From contig NZ_JACIYP010000021.1 in assembly GCF_014359905.1 (NCBI RefSeq), forward strand, positions 1 to 61,406: a DNA stretch of 61,406 bases, read 5' to 3'. Below the pieces are notes generated by a model that saw nothing but the letters and a program-made list of their open reading frames with translations, searched no databases and was not told the origin of the DNA. Below, piece after piece: positions 54,107 through 61,406 of this stretch; position 1 is the first letter of the stretch; every line of letters begins with the position of its first letter. This DNA is from Hoeflea sp. GTDB taxonomy: Bacteria > Pseudomonadota > Alphaproteobacteria > Rhizobiales > Rhizobiaceae. A program made the position numbers and the translations under genes.

Positions 54107-54464
54107 ATGTCTGACGATCCAAAGAACGCCAAGTTTTATTACATCAAATCGCCCCAGAGTCGGGATTTGCACATTTCAGGGGCTTTTGGCGGGATAAACC
54201 CGCAAACGGGTGATCCATCTCTCTGTATTCACGGAAAGACCCCCGATCCCCCAGTTGATCAGCTATGAATTGTCCGATGAAGGTATCGTAGGCGATGAGG
54301 TTTCCCGTGAAGGGAAAGACGGAATGGTACGGATTGTCCAAGACACACTGTACATGGATTTAGGTGCGGCGTTATCTCTTCATCAATGGCTTACGACTCA
54401 CATTGAGAATTTCCGCAAAATCAACCCCGGGGTCTTGGAAGGTGTAAGAAAAGATGAACCTTGA
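54107..54464 (+). pseudogene. Frameshifted conserved hypothetical protein
   Basis: From the ATG at 54107 (GGGGA upstream) the frame reads MSDDPKNAKFYYIKSPQSRD, then LHISGAFGGINPQTGD and shifts near 54208. The other frame continues IHLSVFTERPPIPQLISYEL, DGMVRIVQDTLYMDLGAALS and stops at 54464. Joining the two gives one familiar small protein (pattern GGI-x-P-x-G-x-IHL-x5-ERPPIP...), seen in phages and mobile elements, of unknown function. Two bases appear to be missing around GATCC. A sequencing error is possible. Confidence 0.65.
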
Positions 54465-54846
54465 GACCGCATCGCTGCCTTCACTGGGTCTGCCTCAGAA
54501 ACACAGGTCGCAAATGACTTATGGCTATATTCCGGAGACGACGAACTCTACGAATAGGAACGCTGTTAGCTTTCGGTCAAGTTCAACACCGGTCGTTCCG
54601 GCCAGAAAGCAGGTTCAGCCAAACCCGCGCCGGAAACCATTCATCGGGCAAAAAGATGGTCTCGTGCTGGGACTTTTGGCGGTTGGCGTTGCCTGCTTAA
54701 TCTCCGGTTTTGCGATTAGCATTTTTGTCGGGTTGACCGGCGCTGGAATTCTATTCCCAATTGGGGCGACGTTTGTTTTCCTTGCCAGCCTTGTAGCTGG
54801 TCACAACCGCAGGGGTCATCCGAGTGGGGGAAAACTCACAGGCTGA
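54454..54846 (+). CDS. Hypothetical membrane protein, 130 aa
   Basis: Overlaps the end of the preceding gene by 11 bases. The N-terminal 65 residues are polar and disordered (Ser, Thr, Pro, Gln rich), followed by two hydrophobic segments (GLVLGLLAVGVACLISGFAI and LTGAGILFPIGATFVFLASLV) and a basic tail. No known domain. Cargo of the IS1595-type element. Confidence 0.5.
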   Translation: MNLETASLPSLGLPQKHRSQMTYGYIPETTNSTNRNAVSFRSSSTPVVPARKQVQPNPRRKPFIGQKDGLVLGLLAVGVACLISGFAISIFVGLTGAGILFPIGATFVFLASLVAGHNRRGHPSGGKLTG

Positions 54847-55126
54847 TTTTGGTTCTTTAGTAGCCAAAATCAAAGGCGGGGCGGCTGCTTTTGCGGTCAT
54901 GTCTTGGGGTGGATGGGCGGGGCCATCCGCAAAGGATTTCCTTGAGCCGTTCAATTGGTACGTTTCATTTGCATGTACGTCCGGAGTTTACTTCGGCGTT
55001 GGTTTCCTCGCGATTTCAGCGGTTCGCGGTTTTTTTCGAAGGCGCAATAACCTTTTTGCCTTCTGCTTAGGCGTAACTGGCTTCACCAATCCGCCGATAG
55101 GTCAGGCGCTTGCCGCCGATACGTGA
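54824..55126 (+). CDS. Hypothetical membrane protein, 100 aa
   Basis: Reads from a GTG at 54824 overlapping the previous gene. Two hydrophobic segments (AAAFAVMSWGGWAG and FNWYVSFACTSGVYFGVGFLAIS) and a basic FFRRR. It runs 60 bases into the 3' end of the transposase gene on the other strand, so its last codons may be accidental. No known function. Confidence 0.35.
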   Translation: MGENSQADFGSLVAKIKGGAAAFAVMSWGGWAGPSAKDFLEPFNWYVSFACTSGVYFGVGFLAISAVRGFFRRRNNLFAFCLGVTGFTNPPIGQALAADT

Positions 55127-56047
55127 AAGCAGATCGTCGTGGCGCTCGGTGTCGGACACCTTAAGCGCTGTACGGCGGTTATAGCGGAAATCGAATTCAG
55201 CAAGGTAGCGGTGAAGATGGGCTTCGCCACAATGCTGGTAAACGCCAACCATGCCACGCTTGAACACTGAAAAGACGTTCTCAATCGTATTGGAGTGGAC
55301 AACCACATCACCCTCTTTGCGGGCGTATTCCTTGGCGGAATGCTTGACGGTGCGATGGCCCGCATACTCGGTGCCAGTCTCGGTGTAGAGGCGGCTTTCG
55401 TCGGTGTAGAGGGTGGACTTGCGGTCTGCATTGCGGACCAGAACTTCGCGAACGGTGTCCTTCGTGGCGTCGTTCAAATGGAACATACGGGCTTTGCCGC
55501 CACGCTCGACAAGGCCAACCACGATACGCTTCTGTGCGCCGCCAGACTTGCCCTTCTTTGTGTAGGGACGGCCCTTGCGCTGTGCAGACACGCGAGGTGT
55601 CTCACGCTTGCCGATATAGGTTTCATCGGCTTCGACGGTTTTGCCTTCGCCGCCAAGCGGACCAGACGACTTAACGTCTTCCTTCATGGCTTCGCGGATG
55701 CGGTGAGCCATGAACCAAGCGGTCTTGTAGGTGACGCCAAGCATGCGGTGTAGCTGGTGCGCGGACATGCCCTTCTTTGACGAGGTCATGAGAAAGGTTG
55801 CCAGTAGCCACTTGTTCAAGGCGATCTTGGAACGCTCGAACACGGTGCCAACGGTGACGGTGAACTGCGAACGGCATTCCATGCAGTTGTACAGGCCCGG
55901 ACGGTGTGCCTTACCCTTCATCTCGGTGATGCGGGTTTGATCGCAATTGCCGCAATGAGGGCAGATCGGACCATTTGGCCACTGCATAGCCTCAAGGTGC
56001 TCGCGGGCTGCGTCTTTGTCGGTGAAGATTTTATTGTCGAGTTTCAT
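55067..56047 (-). CDS. IS1595-family transposase (ISXO2-like)
   Basis: 326 residues from the ATG at 56047 (GGAG upstream). N-terminal zinc ribbon CPHCGNCDQT ... CMECRSQF at about 34-60, then the ISXO2-like transposase domain with the acidic triad-type motifs: VEADETYIG, TLYTDESRLY and HSNTIENVFSVFKRGM. All motifs are intact, so probably active. Promoter: TTGACA (complement 56092-56097), 18 bases, TATAAG (complement 56068-56073); the -35 lies within the terminal inverted repeat. Confidence 0.93.
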   Translation of the reverse strand: MKLDNKIFTDKDAAREHLEAMQWPNGPICPHCGNCDQTRITEMKGKAHRPGLYNCMECRSQFTVTVGTVFERSKIALNKWLLATFLMTSSKKGMSAHQLHRMLGVTYKTAWFMAHRIREAMKEDVKSSGPLGGEGKTVEADETYIGKRETPRVSAQRKGRPYTKKGKSGGAQKRIVVGLVERGGKARMFHLNDATKDTVREVLVRNADRKSTLYTDESRLYTETGTEYAGHRTVKHSAKEYARKEGDVVVHSNTIENVFSVFKRGMVGVYQHCGEAHLHRYLAEFDFRYNRRTALKVSDTERHDDLLSRIGGKRLTYRRIGEASYA

Positions 56048-56067
56048 GGGCTTCGCTCCGTTGTCCT

Positions 56068-56097
56068 CTTATAGGAAACCGGGCCGTGCTTTGTCAA
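56068..56097 (-). promoter_or_regulatory. Promoter of the IS1595-type transposase
   Basis: On the minus strand: TTGACA (56092-56097) and TATAAG (56068-56073) with an 18-base spacer, 20 bases before the start codon. The -35 is part of the inverted repeat, so binding of transposase to the end could repress it. Confidence 0.6.
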
Positions 56098-56108
56098 GTA
56101 TATAATTG

Positions 56109-56119
56109 GGATATTTTTC
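56109..56119. repeat. Direct repeat flanking IS1595-type transposon, right
   Basis: Identical to 53246-53256. Immediately follows the right inverted repeat end at about 56108. Confidence 0.75.
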
Positions 56120-56221
56120 CTATATCTCTTTACTCGACCCCGATAATTCATGTAGATAACAGCTCCCGGCTCCTGTCATCGCGTGCCCGGACCTTGTCCT
56201 GAAACAGCGGGAACCTCGACC

Positions 56222-56893
56222 ATGCTCTCGCATGAACGCATCTGGTCAGCGCTCGACGCGCTGGCCGAACGTCACGGGCTTACAGCCTCGGGACTGGCGC
56301 GCCGCGCCGGGCTGGATCCGACCGCGTTCAACAAGTCCAAGCGCTGCGGCGCGGACGGGCGCCACCGCTGGCCGTCGACGGAATCGCTGGCCAAGGTGCT
56401 GGACGCCACCGGCTCCTCGCTGGAGGAATTCATGAACCTTGTGCGCGGCGGAGCGGCGCAGAGCGAAAGCACCTTCCCCGACGGCGTGTTCCCGCCCCAG
56501 GCCGGGTCGATCCCGCTCTTGGGATTTGCCCAGGCCGGCTCGGGCGGGTTTTTCGATGATGGCGGTTTCCCCGCGGGCCAGGGCTGGGACATGGTGGATT
56601 TTCCGGTCCAGCCCTCCGAGCGGCCCGGCGTCTACGCGCTGGAGGTCCAGGGCGACAGCATGATGCCGCTCTACCGCGACGGCGACATCCTTGTGGTCGA
56701 GCCCGGGGCGCAGATCCGCCGCGGCGACCGGGTGGTGGTGCGCTCGCGCGACGGCGAGGTGATGGCCAAGGTGCTCAACCGGCAGAGCGCCAAATCGATC
56801 GAACTCGTTTCGCTCAATCCCGATCATCCCAACCGCAGTTTCGAGCTGAGCGAGATCGACTGGATGGCCCGCATCATCTGGGCAAGCCAGTAG
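56222..56893 (+). CDS. XRE/S24-type repressor (LexA-like autocleavage domain)
   Basis: 223 residues from the ATG at 56222. N-terminal helix-turn-helix (LTASGLARRAGLDPTAFNKSKR at about 20-41) and a C-terminal S24 peptidase domain with Ser146 in VQGDSMMPL and Lys183 in GEVMAKVL, spaced 37 residues as in LexA. The Ala-Gly in AQAGSGG (about 105-106) is a possible cleavage site. Probably a transcriptional repressor inactivated by RecA-type signals. The gene has no phage neighbours; a mobile element landed in its upstream region. Confidence 0.9.
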   Translation: MLSHERIWSALDALAERHGLTASGLARRAGLDPTAFNKSKRCGADGRHRWPSTESLAKVLDATGSSLEEFMNLVRGGAAQSESTFPDGVFPPQAGSIPLLGFAQAGSGGFFDDGGFPAGQGWDMVDFPVQPSERPGVYALEVQGDSMMPLYRDGDILVVEPGAQIRRGDRVVVRSRDGEVMAKVLNRQSAKSIELVSLNPDHPNRSFELSEIDWMARIIWASQ

Positions 56894-57039
56894 GGGCCAG
56901 TAAGGGCCGGCAAGGCCCCCCGGCAAAGGCTGTGGTTCCTGTTTGCCCAGGCGGCGGAATTGGCAAATCCACGCCGGGCGGCTTGTGAAGCTGCGCCCGA
57001 GTTCTTATTGTCGCGCCAAATCAACAGGATCTTCATCCC

Positions 57040-57453
57040 ATGTCTTCGCGTATCACCGCCCACGACGCTCTCATCTATCTCATGGTCACCATGTCCGCCG
57101 TGGACAAGGCGATGAACGACGCGGAACTGGCGCGTATCGGCCGGCTGGTCACCTTCCTGCCTGTGTTCGAGGGATTTGACGCGGAGCGGCTGATCGGGGT
57201 TACCCGCGCCGCGGCCGAACTGCTCAAAGGTCCGGAAGGGCTCGATATCGTGCTCGAAGTGGTGCGCGACGCGGTGCCGCACAAGTTCTACGACACCGCC
57301 TATGCGCTGGCGGTGGAGGTCGCCTCGGCTGACTACAATATCCAGCAGGAGGAAATCCGGCTGCTGCAGATGCTGCGCGACCGGCTTGGCCTGGACAAGC
57401 TCACCTGTGCGGCAATCGAGCGCAGCGCGATGGCGCGGTTCAGAAGCGCCTGA
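57040..57453 (+). CDS. TerB-like protein
   Basis: 137 residues, all helical, with the TerB-domain pattern: MVTMSAVDKAMNDAELARIGRLV at about 15-37 and its internal repeat VEVASADYNIQQEEIRLLQMLRDRLGL near 89-115, both with the acidic D-x3-(N/D) metal-binding-like turns. TerB domains bind divalent metals and occur in tellurite and stress clusters, but no other ter gene is present. Cytoplasmic; function uncertain. Confidence 0.85.
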   Translation: MSSRITAHDALIYLMVTMSAVDKAMNDAELARIGRLVTFLPVFEGFDAERLIGVTRAAAELLKGPEGLDIVLEVVRDAVPHKFYDTAYALAVEVASADYNIQQEEIRLLQMLRDRLGLDKLTCAAIERSAMARFRSA

Positions 57454-57571
57454 ACTTACAGCGTAAAATTCGTTTTCCGGCGCCCGCCGCTCCGCCTCAC
57501 CAAATCGTGTCTCGCCTGCAGCCGCAGGCCATGGCATGACATATGCGAATTATCGCATTGGAGACGGACCC

Positions 57572-58417
57572 ATGACGCTTTTCGGCCTGTCCGAGCCGGT
57601 GATCCGGCTTCTGGCCTTTTCGACCATCTTTGCCGCGCTGACCATGATCGAGCTTTGGGCGCCGCGGCTTGAGCGGGATGAAATGCGCGGCGCGCTCAAG
57701 ACCCGCCGCTGGTTCACCAATATTGCCATGGTGGTGCTGTCCTCGGTGGTGCTGAGGATCATCTTTCCGCTTGCCGCGGTCGGCACCGCGATCTGGGCTG
57801 AGCAGGCCGGATATGGCCTGTTTCCGCTCCTCGGGATGCCGCTCTGGGTGGCGGGGATCCTCGCCTTCCTCGTTCTCGATTTCGCGGTCTGGCTTGAACA
57901 TGTGGTCAGCCACAAATGGCCCTGGCTGTGGCGCATCCACCGGATGCACCATGCCGATACCGGGTTCGACCTGACCACGGCGCTGCGGTTCCATCCGCTG
58001 GAAATCGTGCTGTCGATGCTCTGGAAGGCCGCCGTCATCATCGCGCTCGGGGCACCGCCGGTGGCGGTGCTGGTGTTCGAAGTGGTGCTCAATGGCGCAG
58101 CAATGTTCAACCACGCCAATATAAGGCTGCCCAAGGCCGCCGACACTATGCTGCGGCTCCTGATCGTGACGCCCGACATGCACCGGATCCATCATTCCAC
58201 CGACCGGCGCGAAACGGACTCGAATTACGGGTTCAACCTGGCGATCTGGGACCGGATTTTTGCAACCTACACCCAGGCGCCCCGGCGCGGAGAGACCGGC
58301 ATCGAGATCGGGTTGTCGGAGTGGCGCGACAGCCGCACGGCAAATCTCGGCTGGGCGCTGGCCCTGCCCTTCGCGCCGACACCGGAACCGAACGCCCGGC
58401 CCGAAAACGGTCAGTAG
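57572..58417 (+). CDS. Sterol desaturase / fatty acid hydroxylase family protein
   Basis: 281 residues from the ATG at 57572 (GGAGAC upstream). Four hydrophobic segments and the eight-histidine di-iron pattern: EHVVSH at about 109-114, HRMHHAD, ALRFHPLE, NHANI and PDMHRIHHS. Membrane di-iron enzymes of this family hydroxylate or desaturate lipids or sterols; the substrate is unknown. Converges on the solute-binding-protein gene, stops overlapping by 7 bases. Confidence 0.9.
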   Translation: MTLFGLSEPVIRLLAFSTIFAALTMIELWAPRLERDEMRGALKTRRWFTNIAMVVLSSVVLRIIFPLAAVGTAIWAEQAGYGLFPLLGMPLWVAGILAFLVLDFAVWLEHVVSHKWPWLWRIHRMHHADTGFDLTTALRFHPLEIVLSMLWKAAVIIALGAPPVAVLVFEVVLNGAAMFNHANIRLPKAADTMLRLLIVTPDMHRIHHSTDRRETDSNYGFNLAIWDRIFATYTQAPRRGETGIEIGLSEWRDSRTANLGWALALPFAPTPEPNARPENGQ

Positions 58418-59274
58418 AGCCCGTTGGGGAACCAGCGCAGATAAAGCTCGGTGAAGCGCCCATTGCGGTTGAGAGCCGCGATGGCATGGTCAAAGGCCGC
58501 CACCAGATCTTCGTTGCGCGGATGCACGGCGATGGCGAGCCCCTCCCCCAGATGCGCTTGCGAAAAATACGGCCCGTCGAAAAACCGGCAGCAGCTGTCC
58601 GCAGCCTGGCTTGAGAGCCAGAACGACAATTGCAGCCCGTCGCCGAAGACGGCATCGACCGTGCCCGCTTTCAGCGCATCGAACATCCACTCCGGCCGCG
58701 AGAAAATGACCGGCTTGATGTCGGAAAACCAGTCCCGCAGCATGGCTTCATGCGCGGTGCCGTCGATCACGCCGACCCGCCGTCCTTGAAGCGCCGCGGC
58801 GCCGGCGCCGCTGATTTCCGCATCGGTGCGCAGGGCGAAGCGCGCCGGCAGGGCCATATAGGGCCTGGTAAACCGGTGGCTGGTCCGGCTGCCGGGCGTG
58901 ATCGCCAGCCCGGAGACCAGCGCCTCGGCTTGGCCCGCCGCGAGCGCGCCATCAAGTTCGCCCCATGGCAGAGCCTGGATCTGGCATTTCGGCAGAATAT
59001 CCAGTTCGGCGCAGATCGCCCGCGCCAGATCGACATGAAAGCCTGCAAGGCGGCCGGTCTGGTCGAGGAAGTTGAAGGGCGGGAAATCGACGGTGGTGAC
59101 AAAGCGAATGCGGCCGACCGATTGCAGGTCGGGAACCGGAATCCGTTCGCGCGGATCCATGTAGTTGGGAACAAGGATCTCGGCGGCGCCGGCTACCGGA
59201 AGTGTGGCGCCAAAAAAAACAACCAAAACGCAAGCAAATCGAAAAATACCCCCAAAGGATAGGGGTGCATTCAT
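58411..59274 (-). CDS. Extracellular solute-binding protein (family 3 type)
   Basis: 287 residues from the ATG at 59274 (a start at 59292 is possible). Signal peptide (FRFACVLVVFFGATLPVAGAA), then a periplasmic binding protein with IRFVTTVDFPPFNFLDQTG, GFHVDLARAICAELDI, the QALPWGELDGALAAGQ region, and DAVFGDGLQLSFWL. Amino-acid-type binding domain. No permease or ATPase gene is adjacent, so it either serves a distant transporter or acts as a sensor. Its start codon overlaps that of a divergent frame (CATG at 59272-59275). Confidence 0.85.
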   Translation of the reverse strand: MNAPLSFGGIFRFACVLVVFFGATLPVAGAAEILVPNYMDPRERIPVPDLQSVGRIRFVTTVDFPPFNFLDQTGRLAGFHVDLARAICAELDILPKCQIQALPWGELDGALAAGQAEALVSGLAITPGSRTSHRFTRPYMALPARFALRTDAEISGAGAAALQGRRVGVIDGTAHEAMLRDWFSDIKPVIFSRPEWMFDALKAGTVDAVFGDGLQLSFWLSSQAADSCCRFFDGPYFSQAHLGEGLAIAVHPRNEDLVAAFDHAIAALNRNGRFTELYLRWFPNGLY

Positions 59275-59335
59275 GCGCGTTTTCACTACCATAGATTTAG
59301 TTTCCCGGTGTATCCGCTGTGTGTTTATCAGAATC

Positions 59336-61276
59336 ATGGCTCCAGGCAAAACCATTGATCAGCGTGTCGCGGGCACTGCTCCGCCAGGCTTTCGGCTTGT
59401 GCGGGACGAGCGCCGCGGAGCGGAGCGGATACCCGCGGAAAAGCCTCGCGACACGGGTGGCGAGGGGTTCGACGAAGCGCGGTTTTTTCTCCGCTGCGGC
59501 ATCGGCAAGCCACATGTCGCGGCCGCGGCCAGGGCCGCACGCGCCAATGCAACCAGCATCGAGAAGGAGCTCATGGCCCGAGGCCTGATCGAGCCCAGGC
59601 TCTATTACCGCTGGCTGGCCGGGGAACTCGGCCTCCCCCATGTCGACCGCATAGACCCCGACGAGGTGGTCCGGCTGCCGATGATGGACGCGCTGCTGCG
59701 CCGCGACGGCCCCCTCAGACTGTCGCGCCCGGACGGCCAGGTCACCGTCATCGTCCCCGAAGCCCGAACGCTGGACCAGCAGAAGGCGCAGTTGAGCGCC
59801 AGGCCCGGATTGCGCTCAAGCCTGGCTGTGGCGTCGCCGTCTGCCATCCGCGAGGCGGTGTGGCAGGCCGGCGCCGGCGACAGGGTGCGGCGCGCGACGT
59901 TCGAGCTCGATCAGGACCCGCGCGGCACCAGCGCCCGCCGGGTGATGACCGCCGCCCAGGGTTTCGCGCTGGCGCTGATGCTGTGCTTCGCCCTGACCGG
60001 GGTCCTGTTATGGCCCTTCATGGCTTTCACCATGTTGCATGTGGTGCTGACGCTGTTTTTCTCAGGCGGCATTCTCTTGCGCCTCGCCGCCCTTGTGACG
60101 TCCGTCCCTGTGCCCGCCCGCGCGCGCCCTCCGGACAGACCTGACACCACCCCGCTTCCGGTCTATACGGTGCTGATCGCGCTTCGCCATGAAGCGGCGA
60201 TGGCGCCGGCGCTGGTGTCGCGGATAGCCGCGCTCGACTGGCCCAAGAGCCTTCTCGACGTCAAATATATCTGCGAGACCGATGACGCGGCCACCATCTC
60301 CGCCTTGCTGGCGCAGAACCTTGGACCGGAATGCGAGATTGTCCGCACGCCCAGCTTCGGACCGCGCACCAAACCCAAGGCGCTGCAATATGCGCTGCAG
60401 GGTGCGCGCGGCTCGCTGGTCGCGGTCTATGATGCGGAGGACAAGCCGGCGCCGGGGCAGCTGCTCGAGGCCTGGGCCGCCTTTCGCCGGGGAGATCCGC
60501 GTCTTGGCTGCCTGCAGGCGCCACTGGCGATCGCGAATTTTCGCGCAAACTGGCTCTCGGGGCTGTTTGCTCTCGAATACAGCGGATTGTTCCGTATCCT
60601 GATCCCGTTCCTCGCCCGCACAGGCATGCCCATTCCATTGGGCGGAACGTCCAACCATTTCAAGCGATCGGCGCTTGAGCAGGTCGGCGGATGGGATCCG
60701 CACAATGTGACCGAGGATGCCGATCTCGGCATGCGGCTCCATGCACAGGGTTATCGCACCGGCACGCTCAGATGCGCCACGATCGAAACCGCCCCTGTCG
60801 CGCGCACCGTCTGGGTCCGGCAACGCACCAGATGGCTCAAGGGGTGGGCGCAGACCTGGCTGGTGGCGATGCGGCGGCCGCTGCGGACATTGCTGGCGCT
60901 GGGTCCCGCCGGGTTTCTGGTGTTTCAGCTGATGATTGCGGGCATGCTGGTGTCCGCCCTTGCCCACCCGCTGATGTTCGTGTTCATCGGACTGACGCTC
61001 GCCTGGCTTGCCAGCGGCAGCGCGCCGGCGGCTCCGGCCTCCCAGAACGTCCTGATGTGGATCGATCTCGCCAATATCACCTGCAGCTACCTGACCTTCA
61101 TAGCCATGGGCTGGCGCGGATTCACCAGGCACGAACGCACCAGGCTCAACAAGCGATGGCTGTTCCTCACGCCCGCCTACTGGCTGCTGATGTCATTTTC
61201 CGGCTGGCGGGCGCTGCGCCAGCTGGCGACCGATACGCATCTGTGGGAAAAGACGCCGCATCATCCTGATTCCTGA
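59336..61276 (+). CDS. Glycosyltransferase family 2 with N-terminal GspE-like domain
   Basis: 646 residues from the ATG at 59336; an ATG at 59273 would overlap the divergent gene and add 21 residues. Residues about 50-200 resemble the MshEN/GspE N-terminal domain (LIEPRLYYRWLAGELGLPHVDRI in pieces). Two helices follow, then a GT-A domain with VYDAEDKPAPG near 363, TEDADLGMRL near 459 and RQRTRWLKGWAQTW near 495, then several C-terminal helices. Processive-type inner-membrane glycosyltransferase, probably for an exopolysaccharide or glucan; product unknown. Confidence 0.87.
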   Translation: MAPGKTIDQRVAGTAPPGFRLVRDERRGAERIPAEKPRDTGGEGFDEARFFLRCGIGKPHVAAAARAARANATSIEKELMARGLIEPRLYYRWLAGELGLPHVDRIDPDEVVRLPMMDALLRRDGPLRLSRPDGQVTVIVPEARTLDQQKAQLSARPGLRSSLAVASPSAIREAVWQAGAGDRVRRATFELDQDPRGTSARRVMTAAQGFALALMLCFALTGVLLWPFMAFTMLHVVLTLFFSGGILLRLAALVTSVPVPARARPPDRPDTTPLPVYTVLIALRHEAAMAPALVSRIAALDWPKSLLDVKYICETDDAATISALLAQNLGPECEIVRTPSFGPRTKPKALQYALQGARGSLVAVYDAEDKPAPGQLLEAWAAFRRGDPRLGCLQAPLAIANFRANWLSGLFALEYSGLFRILIPFLARTGMPIPLGGTSNHFKRSALEQVGGWDPHNVTEDADLGMRLHAQGYRTGTLRCATIETAPVARTVWVRQRTRWLKGWAQTWLVAMRRPLRTLLALGPAGFLVFQLMIAGMLVSALAHPLMFVFIGLTLAWLASGSAPAAPASQNVLMWIDLANITCSYLTFIAMGWRGFTRHERTRLNKRWLFLTPAYWLLMSFSGWRALRQLATDTHLWEKTPHHPDS

Positions 61277-61323
61277 AGCAGGACCCGGTTCGTCAAAGCG
61301 GCTCGGAGCGGACCCGTGGGAGA

Positions 61324-61397
61324 TGGAGCGGGTGAAGGGAATCGAACCCTCGTCGTAAGCTTGGGAAGCTTCTGCTCTGCCATTGAGCTACACCCGC
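61324..61397 (-). tRNA. tRNA-Gly (CCC)
   Basis: 74-nt tRNA on the minus strand: acceptor GCGGGTG / CACCCGC, D arm TAGCTCAATGGCAGAGC, anticodon loop TTCCCAA (anticodon CCC), T arm AGGGTTCGATTCCCT and an encoded CCA (complement 61324-61326). The anticodon stem has one mismatch at its base, not unusual. It lies right at the window end. Confidence 0.93.
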
Positions 61398-61406
61398 ATG
61401 ACGCTT

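Larger units (their letters stand above)
53257..56108. mobile_element. IS1595-family transposon with cargo genes, ~2.85 kb
   Basis: The left end at 53258-53279 and the right end at 56087-56108 (reverse complement) are a 22-bp inverted repeat matching at 21 of 22 positions: CAATTATATAC, one variable base, TGACAAAGCA. A perfect 10-11 bp direct repeat flanks them. Inside are the IS1595-type transposase (55067-56047) and about 1.8 kb of cargo: a small conserved-looking protein, a HEPN-like gene on the other strand, a 48-aa gene, a frameshifted gene and two small membrane-protein genes. IS1595-family members with passenger genes are known. The boundaries come from the repeats, not the ORFs. Confidence 0.8.

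Noticed and set aside
53294..55126. Complete toxin-antitoxin operon in the transposon cargo
   Set aside because: Only one motif (R-x4-H) supports a toxin, and the neighbours have no recognisable antitoxin fold, so I report it only as a candidate.
56222..56893. Prophage repressor region
   Set aside because: The S24 repressor has no phage structural, replication or integrase genes beside it; the adjacent mobile DNA is an IS1595-type transposon.
57040..57453. Possible tellurite-resistance locus
   Set aside because: Only a TerB-like domain is present; no terA, terC, terD or terZ gene is nearby.

Overview
The window is GC-rich bacterial chromosome. Its gene families point to an alphaproteobacterium of the Hyphomicrobiales (Rhizobiales): the infA / low-molecular-weight phosphatase / UPF0262 / hisD / DUF2948 / murA block, a PodJ-type polarity protein with Sel1 repeats, the ligase-exonuclease-Lhr-PdeM DNA-damage genes, a PutP-domain hybrid kinase and an S24 repressor. 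The family Rhizobiaceae or a relative such as Hoeflea is an inference from gene content, not a measurement.

Layout. (1) 1-4078: an accessory region on the 3' side of a tRNA-Phe gene. It holds one unknown gene and a decayed IS256-type element, with recognisable inverted repeats and an 8-bp target duplication, that was itself interrupted by an IS110-type element. (2) 4079-10152: conserved housekeeping block on the minus strand (tRNA-Phe, yacG, maf, infA, phosphatase, UPF0262, hisD, DUF2948, murA, small basic protein). (3) 10468-13834: tRNA-Thr followed by a 3.3-kb mini-island bounded by a 27-bp copy of the tRNA 3' end. Inside are an integrase start interrupted by an IS3-family element and an orphan TadG/von Willebrand-A gene. 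(4) 13918-28949: ordinary chromosome with aminotransferases, a crotonase, galE, mscL, a giant symporter-histidine kinase convergent with a LuxR-type regulator, pyrD, a MATE pump and a histone-deacetylase-like hydrolase. (5) 29014-36789: the four-gene DNA repair set (ligase, MBL exonuclease, Lhr-type helicase, PdeM endonuclease). It is split into two divergent halves around a small unknown gene with an out-of-frame Cys-rich ORF and a TPR-methyltransferase. (6) 36808-43225: membrane proteins, a TSUP transporter with its TIGR02186 partner, and a 1304-residue PodJ-like protein. (7) 43551-51490: a fatty-acid beta-oxidation operon (MerR regulator, two acyl-CoA dehydrogenases, GST, thiolase, FadJ-like fusion) with a palindrome in front and a hairpin terminator behind. 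(8) 51496-61397: a methyltransferase, a HCCA/DsbA-like isomerase, a 2.85-kb IS1595-type transposon carrying cargo, an S24 repressor, a TerB-like protein, a sterol-desaturase-like protein, a solute-binding protein, a glycosyltransferase and tRNA-Gly.

The most novel item is the transposon at about 53257-56108. The IS1595 transposase gene is not alone: a 22-bp inverted repeat (21/22 matches) and a 10-11 bp direct repeat bracket the transposase together with about 1.8 kb of small cargo genes. One of these encodes a HEPN-like R-x4-H motif. The element landed in an AT-rich palindrome just upstream of the S24 repressor. No CRISPR array, rRNA or complete prophage was seen.
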